64,000 bases of DNA from Takakia lepidozioides (taxonomy: Eukaryota; Streptophyta; Takakiopsida; Takakiales; Takakiaceae): NCBI GenBank assembly GCA_030704615.1, contig CM060731.1:68304756-68368755 (forward strand), given 5' to 3'. This document shows positions 45,108-55,975 of the stretch, piece after piece. The translations under genes were made by a program, and so were the position numbers. The number at the start of each line of letters is the position of its first letter. The first letter of the stretch is position 1. Below the pieces are notes generated by a model. That model worked only from the letters and a program-made list of their open reading frames with translations, searched no databases and was not told where the DNA came from.

Positions 45108-48100
45108 TTACTCACATGAAAAGTCGTTGTCGACTTGCTTATCTTCGGGATCGTCATCATTTCGAATTTGAATCCAATCAGTCTGTGTGCCTAAAGTGGA
45201 GCCAGACAAAAGGGGGAGGAGCACTGTGTTGTAGAGGTCAGAATCACCCTCCATGCCAAAAAAGGCTTCTTCCGCCTGCCTTGCATGCATGGTAAGTTGC
45301 TCCTGCACCAGACATGAGGACATGAACAGTTTGGTGGGGGGGATTTAAGCAGATGAAACTGTTGAAAGAAAACCAATTCGGAAGGGAAAGAACGAACCTG
45401 TGGACACAGAAAGATCGACCACCCGTGCAGAGTGGTGGCTGCATGACTCCAGCAGTATTTGCATGAACGCTGGGGACTTTTCCTTTGCACCTCTCCAGGG
45501 AGTGCCATCTGGTCTCTTCAGAGTCTCACTGGACTGCATGAAGTTGTACAAAATGTCATCGACATGGGGCTCATAGGGGGGGTTGACGAAACAACCCTGG
45601 TCAGAAATCTCAAAGCTGCGGATGGAGGATGGTGTCTTGGAGGTGCGAATCCTGCGCAGGCAAATCGCCTCGAACATCCTCGTCTGCCAAAGATAGCAGG
45701 TTAGTGTGGTTGACAGCAGCGCACTTTAGGGGGGGGGGGTTACACAGCCCATCACAGTCCGACACAGCCCGTCACAGCCAACACAGGAAGTGTGTACATC
45801 GGCTATTCAGAACTCAGACACAAAAAAATCATTTTTATCACGAATCGGTGATGATCGGTGTCGATCATAACAGATTCTACTAGAGTGGAGCTGCAAAGAA
45901 CATTGAAACTCATCATGAAAGCACAAGTAGAAGGGAGACGGCATACCAGCTGACCAGGGAAACCCCCTTTCACAAGGTAGAGGTGGTTCACACAATTCCA
46001 TATGCGCAAAACTTCAAACCCTGAAGACTTGAGGTATGATGCCAATGCTCGACGACTATCATTGTCACATGACTGAAAAAGCAGAAGTGTCCCTGCATCA
46101 GAGAGGAAGTTATTACAGAACCCGAACACCCAACTCCAGTAGTTGTCCTCGAATTTGTTCCAGCCTGGCGTCTTGCCCTTTGGAAGAACTTCTGGCACAG
46201 CCTGGCCATCCGGGATGTCGAGAATGACAATGTCGGCCGCATAAGTTTTCTGCACACCGCACACGAAGGTGGGACCTGTGCTCACCTGCAACAGACATGT
46301 TTTTTATAAGAACGATGGCAAGAATGTTTTCAAAGAACGAGACTGAAATTTTGCCAACGAAACTTTCAGAGAAAAAGGAAAGAAACTAGAATTCTCACCA
46401 GATTGAGGAATGAGATTATATTGTCCTAGGTAGGCGAAGGCACCCCAGTGTATCCTCTCTTTCAACTCTGCATCATCGACAGCCAACCCTCATTAACAAT
46501 TTTTATCTCTCCTGCCGAATCAGAACGGGAAGGGTGTGGCTTGGCATCGAACACGCACTGAACAGTGCGGGTATATCTTCCAGCAGTAAAGTCCTGCCCA
46601 CTCTCCAACTCCTTTTCTTTCTCCTTCCCCTTGTCCTTTTCCTTCTCTTTGGACTTGTCTTTGTCCTTTGGCTTTGCTGGTGAGATGGCTATGACATCAA
46701 CAACCTTGTCTTTTGGTTTGCGGCCCGCCTTCTTTCCCTTCTGCGGCGTTCCCTGAGCATCAGGCTCCTTGGCAGCCAATGTTGCTATGTTTCGTTGGTA
46801 CTCTTCGTCAGTCAAAGGCGCCAACATCTCAGCGTTATTGTTCAAGTATTTCATATGTTGTTCTTGAAAAGTCGTGTGCTCCGGTGGGCAGTCAAGGTAC
46901 CACCCACAGTCTCTGAAGTGAGAAGGACTCCAGTCCTTCAATATCCCTGCAATATACATGGTTGGATCGTTTGTAGGGTCCGACCACATGTCAAGATAGT
47001 CTGGAATTCCGCTCAGGTGATTTCCTTCCATAAGCACATATTTCGTGTACCTGAAAAAAATGAGATAAATCCCAACCCACCAAAGCGCTTAGTGAGTAAG
47101 ATGCAAGTAGAACAGAATGAAAAAAACATAGAATGAAATGGCTCTGAGAACTGCTCCAAGGACCTTTCAGGACCACACGACTGCTCCAGATGTGAATGTT
47201 GTCAACGCCATTCAAAACATTCCATTCAATGATACTGTAAATACACCCTAATCCAGGTGAATGCAAACTATCGTTTTGGAATGACACAGACATAGAAGTG
47301 AATGTCGTCAACGACATTCACTTTGGATTTGTGAATACACTCCTAATCAAGCCTAATTATTCCTCAAATGAAGCAAAATCAAAGGATGGAAATCATAAAC
47401 TCGAGTAAGGAACCCTCCCGGAAAACTCAATGCACATTCATAACGAACATATCACTGAGGACCTCACAACAACACTGTATGTGAATGACGTCAACGCCAT
47501 TCACAAAAATACCAACAAAGAACCAATTACTTAGCTCCCAATCCATGTAAATTCAAATTGTCGCTGGTGAATAATACAGACACAGAAGTGAATGTTGTCA
47601 ACGACATTCACTTTGGATTTCTCATAACAAAGCTTATCAAGCCTCCAGATTCCTTGCAAGAGGCAAAAACAATGCAGAACAACTGAATGTCTGCATTGAC
47701 ATTCAGCAAAATGAAGTGAGGAACCCTCACTGTAAACTCTATGGACATTACAAAAATTTACATAACTCTGAGGACCTCTCAACAACTCCGGATGTGAATG
47801 TCGTCAACACCATTCAAGGACATTATCAATTCTAATCAGGGACACTATAATTACACCCTTAGATCCTAACCAGGTGAATTCATATACTCGCTTAAGAATG
47901 ACTCAGACAAAGAAGTGAATGTCGTCAACGACATTCAATCTGGATCTATGATTACAATCCTTATGAAGCCACATTTTTTCCCAAAAAAAGCAGTAGAGTT
48001 TCAAGTATGACATTGCACTTGTACACAACTCGCATCATGGCCCACTCTCCTCCAACCTGACTGTCAAAGTCGTTGGACCGTAAAATGTTACCATCTTTGG

Positions 48101-49671
48101 AGAACTCCCGGAAAAAACAGTATCTCCAGGTGAGACCTCTCCACTTCCTTATGTATGCCTCCAATGACATTTGGGGAGGGGAAACAATCGAAATGTTCAG
48201 GTCCTTCAAAGTCTGATCCAGCACATGACAGCGCGCTTTTCGAGCTGCAAATTGTATATTTGTCAGAATTGCAAATAAGATACTCATCACATACTTGAAG
48301 AGAAGAAAACGGCATGTTTGAATACACACCTGACTCCAAAATGTAGCCTTGTGGAGCCAGTTATCAAACACCAAATCACTGATTCCTTCCACCTTTGTGC
48401 CAGGCTGTATGGTGCTCTTTGGGAACTGATTCAAGTCCTTTACTGTTTGATCTGAGTTCCATATCTCCAGCCACCTTATTTTTGTTTGTGGGTCGACCAT
48501 CGATATGGCCAGCTGGTGCAATTTCTCCTGCTGCATCTCCGGATGCACATGCTTGTCATAGTGTGTTTTGATCTGCTGAAGGAACTCAGAACCAAGTCCA
48601 GGATCTACTATTCTAAGCTGCTTTCCGAAGGCGGACATCAATTTGGTTCTTCGCATTTCAAACTCCTTCTTTATTGCAGCTTCCACACCCTTTGATGTCC
48701 TTAGTTCCTCTGGTGTAGTGCGGTAATATTCGGATTTTCCCTTCTCAGCTGTCTCTGCCTGTTCTTGCTGCATTACTCCAGAAACGCCTCTCGTGTCAAA
48801 GAATACCAAGTGTCTGCAGCTCTTCCTGTTTCGCACTTCTTGATTATATTGGGTGGGAGTACTGTCCAAAAATCATCCAGCTTCATCAGACCAATCCTCT
48901 GAATTCGGAATAGTGTGTGGACCAAGCTTGTTGTCACATGCGATTTCTCTGTCAATCTGCAAAAACATTGGAAACATTGCATTCCTTAACACTGTTTTTT
49001 GGGGATTAATAAGACAATACAGAGGGAATGAAATCTCCTGGATGACTTACTTGTTCACATCGTGCATAGCTGTAAGAAGCCTAGCGATGTCGTTTCCAGG
49101 ATCCAAAACCATTGCCTCCACAACAACATGCTTGTCTTTGTCTTTCGCATGGTGTTTCTGAATGTATCCCATCCATGCCAGCAATCGGTGGTTGCCGTCC
49201 CAGACGTAGAACATGTGGTTGCAGAATTGTTGGGTGTTCTTTCCCATCATGAGCCCAACTCGAACTCCTCATTGGCATCTTCCAGCACTCATCCCAGTTA
49301 TCACTGATCTCTGGAGACACTAATGTGTTTTTCCCATTTATATCCGTCAGTGACACATAAAAAACTTGTGCACCAAGTCCATATCCATGCACAAAATCAC
49401 TCTCCAATTTTGTTATGTCATGGGAAAGAGGTGGACGCACAACAAGCATAGATATCATCCGGCACAGAGGGATGTCCAGACGCCCTCCAGATACGAGCAT
49501 GTCCTTAATAACCTCCTGAGAGTTTACCTTCTGGAATGACATGAGTTCTTTCACCTTGTCAAGGTAGTGCACTTCAGATTCATCTGCTTCATCTGTATTC
49601 TTTGAGCTTTTTCCGGACTCGTCCCCATCTCCAGATCCTTTCCCCTCTGATCCTGTAGGCTTCGACCTCAT
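45108..49671 (-). CDS. ParB-like domain / DNA N-methylase fusion, seven exons
   Basis: Proposed exons (minus): 49671-49051, 48956-48330, 48244-about 48010, 47050-46399, 46285-45947, 45683-45398, 45302-45108; most borders show GT/AG (GTAAGTC at 49050, TTTTTGCAG before 48956). Exon 1 has 'LSHDITKLESDFVHGYGLGA', then after a one-base shift 'YVWDGNHRLLAWMGYI', the DGxHRxxA signature of ParB/sulfiredoxin-like domains. Exon 4 has a Lys/Glu-rich linker ('KPKDKDKSKEKEKDKGKEKE'). Exon 5 has 'AADIVILDIPDG' and 'LSDAGTLLLFQSC', resembling the DPPY strand and following strand of amino-methyltransferases. Exon 6 has 'EKSPAFMQILLESC' and 'ARVVDLSVSTG' (SAM-binding FxGxG region), and exon 7 has 'AFFGMEGDSDLYN'. 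This order (IV before I) is beta-class N6-adenine/N4-cytosine methylase. DPPY and FxGxG are both altered, and frameshifts occur at about 49255, 48775 and 46470, so this copy may be inactive. Confidence 0.6.
45720..45790. repeat. G-run and CACAGCC patch in intron
   Basis: A run of G residues at about 45730-45739, then TACACAGCCCATCACAGTCCGACACAGCCC-like sequence matching the LTR tract of element B. It lies in the intron between exons 5 and 6 of the methylase gene. Confidence 0.8.
47192..47937. repeat. Intronic tandem repeat with 24-bp palindromes
   Basis: Seven copies of a palindrome with arms GTGAATGTCGT and ACGACATTCAC around 2 bases start at 47192, 47298, 47481, 47588, 47683, 47794 and 47915. 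The copy at 47298-47321 has perfect 11-bp arms. They come in pairs within a repeat of about 290-320 bp (three copies). All lie in the largest intron of the ParB/methylase gene. Confidence 0.92.
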
Positions 49672-50348
49672 AGTTTTCTACACGATGCCATTCAATTCTG
49701 ACTGAGTAATTTGCAAATAGTGAACGGCGGTAACGACCATCACTCTGTCTCCAAGAAACTCACTATGAATGGTGTGAAACGATTCAGCACATCTACACAA
49801 GCAAAGCTGATCCTGCCGTATTCAAAACAAAAGCGAGAGCGATAGCGAACGGCGTTAACGACAATCACAAAGATAAGGACCTGCTGGATCGGTGTTGTGT
49901 AATGACATCTATGTGTAAGTGATTGGCGGCAATGACATTCAGTATAGTTTAGGGTGGACAGTAAGTGCAGATTATTCAGATTGACTCCATTGTGATTACC
50001 GTTGCCAGCATGGGAAGAGGAAGAACTGCTTGAAAGGCAATCAGACAGACTGTATGATCTGAACAACGATGATTGACGGTATGCCGACCCTCACTCTCTC
50101 TTCAAACACATAGGTACATAAATCTCACGAGGAGAATCGAATGGCGTTAACGACGCTCGCAATTCAGTAGACTTCAATCACATGTTCCTGCTAAAGAAGG
50201 GAAGAGGAAGGACTCCTTGAAAGGCAATCAAACATACTGTATGATCTGAACAACAGTGAATGACAGTACCGATAGTCACCCACTCATTGTGCGGTAAACC
50301 CTTAGCAGAGGAGTAGCAAGCAAAACACCAAATCCAGTCCTTCCTACT
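49672..50348. promoter_or_regulatory. Divergent intergenic region with palindromes
   Basis: Between the head-to-head methylase and transposase genes. Related palindromes (GTGAACGGCGGTAACGACC-type) at 49720, 49845, 49919, about 50069, 50138 and 50256 share the GAAYGGCGTTAACGACATTCAC theme with the intronic set. A repeat with GACTGTATGATCTGAACAAC (about 50049 and 50236) marks a 187-bp duplication. Likely shared promoter and protein-binding region. Confidence 0.6.
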
Positions 50349-51510
50349 GTGGTTGGAGAAGCTGATGAAGAAGAGATTTGTAGTGTCATTCCAAAATTGC
50401 GGGCGATGGGAGGAATGGCTGGATTCAAAAGTGAGTTGCGGGGAATTGATTGGGAATCTTTGAAGCAGGTGCTTGTGAATTTCTTGCCGTCGACTTTTGA
50501 TGGCGATATCCTATTTGAGTTGCCTCCTCCTCCGCGAGTTGGAGGTGTAACAATCATGATGCATGGAATGGACAAGAAACACGACGGGCACCCGTGGTGC
50601 AGAACAAAAACATCCAATATTCAGAATGATGACAAGCTTGTTTTCAGGAGGACAGTTTGCAATGGACACCTTAGGTGTGATAATTTGAATTGCAGACACT
50701 TTCTTCAGTCTGGGGTTTATAATCAAAGCGAATGGGAGGGTCTGGCGGAAAATCCATTTCAGCCTGGGACTGCCCCTCCACCGGCAAACACTTTTGTCTG
50801 CAAATTCTGCAAACTTGTGCCATCCTGCTTGGCGCTCTGCGGAGTAAGAATGTACTATGTTGTCCACCGTTTGAAAACAATGACAAGAGCTTGTGTGCAT
50901 TTTGGATTCCATAACCATCTTGTCTCGAAGGGGGATTACAGGGAGAGTGTTGAGACAGTATCGAGGTTGATTAAACAGGAGTTTGGGAGAAACCCATCCG
51001 CAACAACATCTGCAATTGCTCTTGGCGCAAGCAAGTCCTTCTTGGAAAGCCATATTTTGAGTGAAGGGGATTCTGTGGGGACTAAACTTGACGGTGCAGC
51101 ATTGGACCTGGTCATGGATCATTTCTCCACTTTAAGTTCACCTAACATTCAGCATCAGATCAATGCATTGAGAATGGGCTCTGGGATCAGAGGCTACATA
51201 GACAACATTTTGGAATTGAAACGAGTGAGCAAGTACGATTACATCCAGGACAATGTATTCCCAGGTCCAGGTGCCATCAAAGTTTTTCTTTTCAAAATGT
51301 CGATTGTTGGGGAGGGCAGTGGGGTTAGCCTCGTGAAGCGGATGCAGAAGACTGGGGACTTGCAGAACTATTTTCTTATGTTTGATCATGTGAAACGAGT
51401 GAAGGATTGGACAACAATGGCTTGTCATGTCTACGATCCAGTGTACCAACGAGTTATGACAATTGCAGTTTGTGACATGCAATCCGAGGATACGGAGTTG
51501 GGGTTGTCTT
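50349..51510 (+). pseudogene. MULE transposase, N-terminal part
   Basis: An open frame gives a Cys-rich N-terminal finger ('CNGHLRCDNLNCRHF', 'FVCKFCKLVPSCLALCGVRM'), helical spacer ('KGDYRESVETVSRLIKQEFG') and the start of the catalytic domain ('FLMFDHVKRVKDWTTMACHV', 'QRVMTIAVCDMQSED'), typical of plant Mutator-like transposases. After 'QSEDTE' (about 51500) the frame stays open to 51773 but no longer matches the family; the expected next segment is on the opposite strand at 52865-51863. No ATG is at 50349; the true start may be spliced or further upstream. Confidence 0.8.
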
Positions 51511-52940
51511 GCAAGGGAAAAACCTGCCTCCTCCAGCATTTCAATCTCCTGAAAGCTCAGATGTGTTCCCACCTTCACGGGCCAAACGGTTGGAGGAGAT
51601 GGCTTCATCACTACGGAAGGACGCATAGTTCCATGCACACATCTGGCACAATCATCTGCGCAGAACCAGAACTTGTGGTTCTTGGCTTCTGGTTGACCGT
51701 ATGGACCGTGAAAGTCGGAGCAGGAGTTCGGGCACCACCTCTGGATATAGATGAAGTGCACTTCTTGAATTAGTTGCCCTGATCGCTGTACATTTCACAC
51801 GAGACCCTACACTTGTGCGTTCTATGTGCCAAACGTGATCGGGGCATGCGGACTCAAGCACATCAAGGGGGTTGTTTCTCTCCTGCACCATTTCCGTGGC
51901 ACTGTTTGATGCTGGAGCTTGCCGTTGTGTTGGAGGTTCCGGACATGGAGCTGTCATGGGGAACACGAGGCTTCGAGAAGTTATCACGGTCTGCCCTGTG
52001 GGAATCTGAATCCGAACCAGGTGGAGTGTTCAATTTCCTCTTACAGGAGCTGAATCTCTCCTCCCCTTCAAGATGTGGAACTCTAGAAACAAGTGGCGTT
52101 CCCTGGGCATACATGCTCACCGCCCGTGCTATCTTGATTGGATCCCCAGATCTGTTTGCAGCACGCAACATCAACTCCCATTTGTCCGGATCCTTGCCAC
52201 CAACCCCACCTCGTAAGAAATCACGGTATCGGGTTTGTTGTTGCAAGGCATGTATCAAATCATCTGTTGTTGCCACATACAAATCCCGACCTCGTTTTCC
52301 AGACTGCTGCAACCATGCGTTGTGCACAGTTTCTGCCAAATTGCAAGATGGCATGTCCGCCATTTCCTCAATGGACATGTTTTGCAAAGTGCAGAACCAC
52401 ACTTCAAAACAGTGAACAGAAAACAACATAAAGAAAGCGAGGACACAATAAAATGGAAAGCAAATGTATGAATAAAGCAATAAATATAAGCCTCGTACCA
52501 ATGGCATGGCTGCTCCCCACTGTCTATACCGGAAGTGCCAAAACGCCAGCCAATCTTCCGATGCTCTCATACTCTCAAGTGATGCAGCTCCAGAAGAGAA
52601 CCACCAGGCACGAATTGTCTGGAACAAAGTATTCGCCTCCTTCATTGTTCTAGCATCTTTGTACTCTTTGCACAATTTACGGTGCTGAGTCTGCATCTCT
52701 GGTTTGATGTCCGACTTTGTATGTTTTTCCAGAGATTGTGTCCAATGGAATAGACATGTACGCTCTCTTCCTGGCATAGGCACTTTTGGGTCGCCCGATT
52801 CGAAGACAATACGAGCAGCATTGAAATTTGCTTCAGCACTATCCGCCATGAAACCTGCAAAATTTGGAGATGGCAGCCCATGACACGTATCAGGGAATTC
52901 CACATGTCTAAGTAAGGAGGCAACCACACCTACCATGCTT
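51511..52940 (-). pseudogene. MULE transposase, central part, inverted
   Basis: Minus-strand frame 52936-51863 contains, after an acceptor at about 52858 (CCAAATTTTGCAG), 'GFMADSAEANFNAARIVFES' (catalytic Asp block), 'ERTCLFHWTQSLEKHTK' (the C..H motif), 'SEDWLAFWHFRYRQWGAAMP', an in-frame intron (about 52500-52390), then 'MADMPSCNLAETVHNAWLQQ' and a Ser/Pro-rich tail. These blocks belong between the plus-strand parts at 50349-51510 and 52950-53438, so about 1.43 kb has flipped in place. The inversion destroys the transposase. Confidence 0.82.
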
Positions 52941-52949
52941 TATACTACC

Positions 52950-53438
52950 ACTGACATTGTGTAATATATTGAGCTCTGTGCTACTACTTCTGCGTCCTCC
53001 CGGGTCCCCCCGACAAATCCTGACTTGTGGCCAACCAAACGAGATGGAAAGCTCGTTCGGCGTTTCCCTCCAACCGCTGAACACTTTGGCAAAGTGGAGT
53101 CCGCAAGAATGCTCCAAGCTCGTGTTGGAAGCACCACAGAAGTACCCAATCCAGGATATGGTCGGGTATTCACAATCATCACTTCCACATCTGCTGTTCA
53201 TGACAGGACCTACGACATCACGGTTTCCAATTTCCCCAATTGCACATGTTCTAATTTTGTGAATATGCTATCAACCAGTTTGGGCAAGAGAGGTAAATTC
53301 ATACCCTGCAATCATTTGTATTTCATATTTTTGAAGAGGATGGTTTGCGATCCCAAACGTGACAACTTCATTTACCAGGCCACTATGAGTTTCAATGAGG
53401 TCGATACTCTTTTGCAGCGGGATACAACACATGGGTAG
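52950..53438 (+). pseudogene. MULE transposase, C-terminal SWIM finger
   Basis: Plus-strand frame with 'RFPPTAEHFGKVESARMLQA', 'YDITVSNFPNCTCSNFVNML', 'KFIPCNHLYFIFLKRM': CxC followed by CxH is the SWIM zinc finger at the C-terminus of Mutator-type transposases. Ends with TAG at 53436. Its orientation agrees with the N-terminal part and not with the central part. Confidence 0.85.
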
Positions 53439-54073
53439 CATCAACTATGCAATGTGGTATGTGGACGACCATGATTTGAAATGTGTAATTCACATCAATT
53501 CGTCGGCGGTGCAATGATATGGCCTCCAACTATACGGAGTGAGCTCTGAGTGACAACTTTTAGGTAGTGCACATTTGTCATTGCACCGTTCGAAGTCTAC
53601 ATGTCTTGCTGTCGCTATGCACTACAATCATCTTTTGAAGATGATCCTAACTCTCATTGTTATTTGAGGAGGGAGGAAGGTCTTCCCGTGGCAGCCTTTA
53701 TGGCGCACACTTTGTGAGGATATTTTTTCGTCCTCGTAATTGTAAAAGTGAAACAAGCATTTGTAATTGTACAATGTTGGATGCTGCAATTGTAGGCCTC
53801 AACGCTCATCTTGATTCTATTTAGGCAAGATTCCTTGCATTAATTCCACGGTCATAGGACCATCCACGGTTATAGGCGGCGCATGTTAATGCTGACGTGG
53901 CAGATGACGGAGAGTGCCACGTCATCATTTACCGCCACATCAGCATGCTGACATGACGCTCACGCCACGTCAGCGTGTGTGCAGGCTCACGCCACGTCAG
54001 CTGGCGTGAGCGTACGCTCACGCCACGTCACTCCTGCGTGAGCGTACGCTCGCGCGCTCACGCCATTGCGTCG
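53439..54073. repeat. Element C right end with palindromes
   Basis: Non-coding. From 53890 on CACGTCAGC, GCTCACGCCACGTCA and GCTGACGTGGCA words repeat in both orientations. A 22-bp perfect palindrome centred on CGTACG (GGCGTGAGCGT and its complement) lies at 54003-54024, with a second partial one at 54036-54055. The left end has a related hairpin (GTGAGCGCA/TGCGCTCAC, 44119-44138). Confidence 0.8.
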
Positions 54074-54087
54074 TTGCATGCATTCCA
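54074..54087 (+). repeat. Element C flanking direct repeat, right copy
   Basis: TTGCATGCATTCCA, identical to 44078-44091. Confidence 0.9.
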
Positions 54088-54610
54088 CGCCCCATCGATG
54101 TTAGCAGAGTTCGTGCTTTCATGGGACTGACAAACTACTATTGACGGTTTGTCAAGGGATTTAGCAGCATTGCAAAGGCTCTTACCAAGTTGACCAAGGT
54201 GAGTCAGGAGCGGCATTGGGAGGAGGAGCAGGAGGAAGCCTTTGAGGAACTCAAGGCTCGATTGACTTCTGCGCCTATTCTGAGGCGGCCTATTCGGGGG
54301 CGGTCTTTCCAGCTACATACGGATTGGAGTATGTTGGAGCAGTGCTCACACATGTGGATGATGAGGGAAGAGAGTTCGTAGTGGCATATGCTAGCCGCTC
54401 GAACAATGATGCCGAAGCGAAGTATAGTTCCTATGAAGGGAAGTGTCTAGCTGCAGTATGGGCAGTGACACATTTTAGATGCTACCTCTATGGCAATCTC
54501 TTCACCTTTGTCACGGATCACCAACCATTGAAGTGGTTGATGGAGTCAGACAAGCTTACAGGGAAGCTTGCACGGTGGGCATTTATGCTTCAAGAATACG
54601 ACTTCTAGGT
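54088..54610 (+). pseudogene. Element A RT C-terminus and RNase H
   Basis: 'RAFMGLTNYY', a TGA where Arg is expected, 'RFVKGFSSIAKALTKLTK', 'EAFEELKARLTSAPILRRPI' (end of RT), then after a frame change 'FVVAYASRSNNDAEAKYSSY', 'EGKCLAAVWAVTHFRCYLYG' and 'FTFVTDHQPLKWLMESDKLT' (RNase H-like domain), ending 'ARWAFMLQEYDF' with a stop at 54606. Confidence 0.9.
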
Positions 54611-55975
54611 GGTGCATCGAGCCGGTATAGTCAATCGGGATGCAGATGGGTTGAGTCGTAATCCATGCACGAGCAAGCATGATGATACTGGAGCTCGGTG
54701 GCATGGTGAGACGAATGAGGAGATGGTGCCAGGATGGTACGCATCTGCCTTTTTATGCATTCTAGCAATGGGAGCTCAAGCTGGTCCGTCCCATGCGATT
54801 GGTCATAGAGATAGTGTGCATGACGATCCAGAGATCAGTGAGGAGCTTGGTGGTACTAAGGATGTACATGAAGATGCAGCAGTGTTGGCCTACCTTCGTA
54901 CTAGAGAGATAACAGCCAGTGTGACTGCTAAGGAGAGAGATCGGATCCTACAACAAGCCAAGAGGTTCAAGTGGTAGGGGACTCACCTACTCCAAGTATG
55001 GGAAGATGGACGAGTGATGATTGTGCCTCATCCAACACAACGAGCGCGATTGGTACGCCATGCCCATGAGGAGTTGGGACATTTTGGGGTGCGGCGCACT
55101 AATAATTTGTTGCAAGGACAATATTGGTGGCGGGGCATGCACACGGATGTGCAACAGTTAGTGGCAAGGTGCATGGTGTGTGATAGAGTGCGGGCTTCTT
55201 TCAATGCACCTACTCCACAATTGCATCATTTACCCATTATGGGTTTGGGCTATCATTGGAGTCTTGACTTCGCAGGCCCATTGCCACTAACAATTCGCCA
55301 TAACAAATATGTGCTGGTGATGGTGGAACATTTCTCCAAATGGATTGAACTGGTGGCATTGCCTGACAAGGCAAGTGAGAGGGCTGCATATGCATTCTTA
55401 GATCGAGTGCTTAGCCAATTTGGTGCTCCAGCCGAGGTACCAACGGACTAGGGGAGAGAGTTCTTGGGGGAGTTTTTGGCTTTGTGTGAACAAGCCTTGA
55501 TAGATCACCGCACTACTTCTCGGAATCCTCCTGAGGCTGATGGCTTGGCCGAGAGGGTTGTGCAAACAGTCAAACGAGGCTTGCGCAAGTATGGCTTGTA
55601 GAAAGGACACTTGGGAGATTGGGACCTTCAGCTACCTTGGTTTGCCATGGGTTACAGGTTTAGCAAACAAGCATCACTTGCCTCGTTCTCGCCTTATTTC
55701 CTTCTCTTTGGCCGAGAGCCAGATTTGTCTGCATCTATTCGAAGGGAGATTGCAGTAGTCCTCAACCTTGATGATCCGGATGTGTGGACACAAGCATGTG
55801 CCCAACGGGCACAGTTGTTCAAGAGTCATGCCTATGGCTTTTGAGAACCTTGCTATTGCCCAACACCGAGACACATTGAGGTATGCCACTATACGTGGAG
55901 GGGGATATCGGCCAGGTGTTCGGCGTTTCCATCCTGGGGACTATGTGTATTTGCAGTAGACAACGCCTACGACCT
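54609..55975 (+). pseudogene. Element A integrase
   Basis: 'VHRAGIVNRDADGLSRNP' links RNase H to integrase. The HHCC finger is 'HAHEELGHFGVRRTNNLLQG' with 'CMVCDRV'. The catalytic core has 'WSLDFAGPLP' (first Asp), 'FGAPAEVPTD' (second Asp, followed by TAG) and 'GLAERVVQTVKRGLRKYGL' (Glu). Downstream are 'SPYFLLFGREPDLSA' and 'FHPGDYVYLQ', the usual C-terminal strands. Several stops (54606, 54975, 55449, 55598, 55842, 55957) show the copy is dead. Confidence 0.88.

Larger units (their letters stand above)
44092..54073 (+). mobile_element. Element C: 10-kb MULE-type transposon with DNA-methylase cargo
   Basis: Both ends carry GGCGTGAGC near the terminus followed by CGTGAGCG/CGCTCACG palindromes and CACGTCA motifs (44101-44210; 53920-54073). 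Inside are a plus-strand MULE transposase (50349-53438, middle part inverted) and a minus-strand spliced ParB/methylase gene (49671-45108), arranged head to head. Excising it plus one direct repeat restores the RT frame of element A. The terminal inverted repeats are short and imperfect. Confidence 0.85.

Noticed and set aside
45597-45620. 'CFVNPPYEP' in exon 6 as the catalytic (D/N)PPY box of the methylase
   Set aside because: In a beta-class layout the catalytic box should be in the strand near 'VILDIPDG' (exon 5); NPPY here is close to the SAM site and may be chance. Left undecided, not used as proof of activity.
45108-49671. ParB/methylase as bacterial or phage contamination
   Set aside because: The gene is divided by introns with GT/AG borders and lies within a transposon whose flanks are plant retroelement sequence with a target duplication.
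50511-51122. Minus-strand 203-aa ORF opposite the MULE N-terminus
   Set aside because: Antisense shadow of the recognisable Cys-rich transposase domain on the plus strand.
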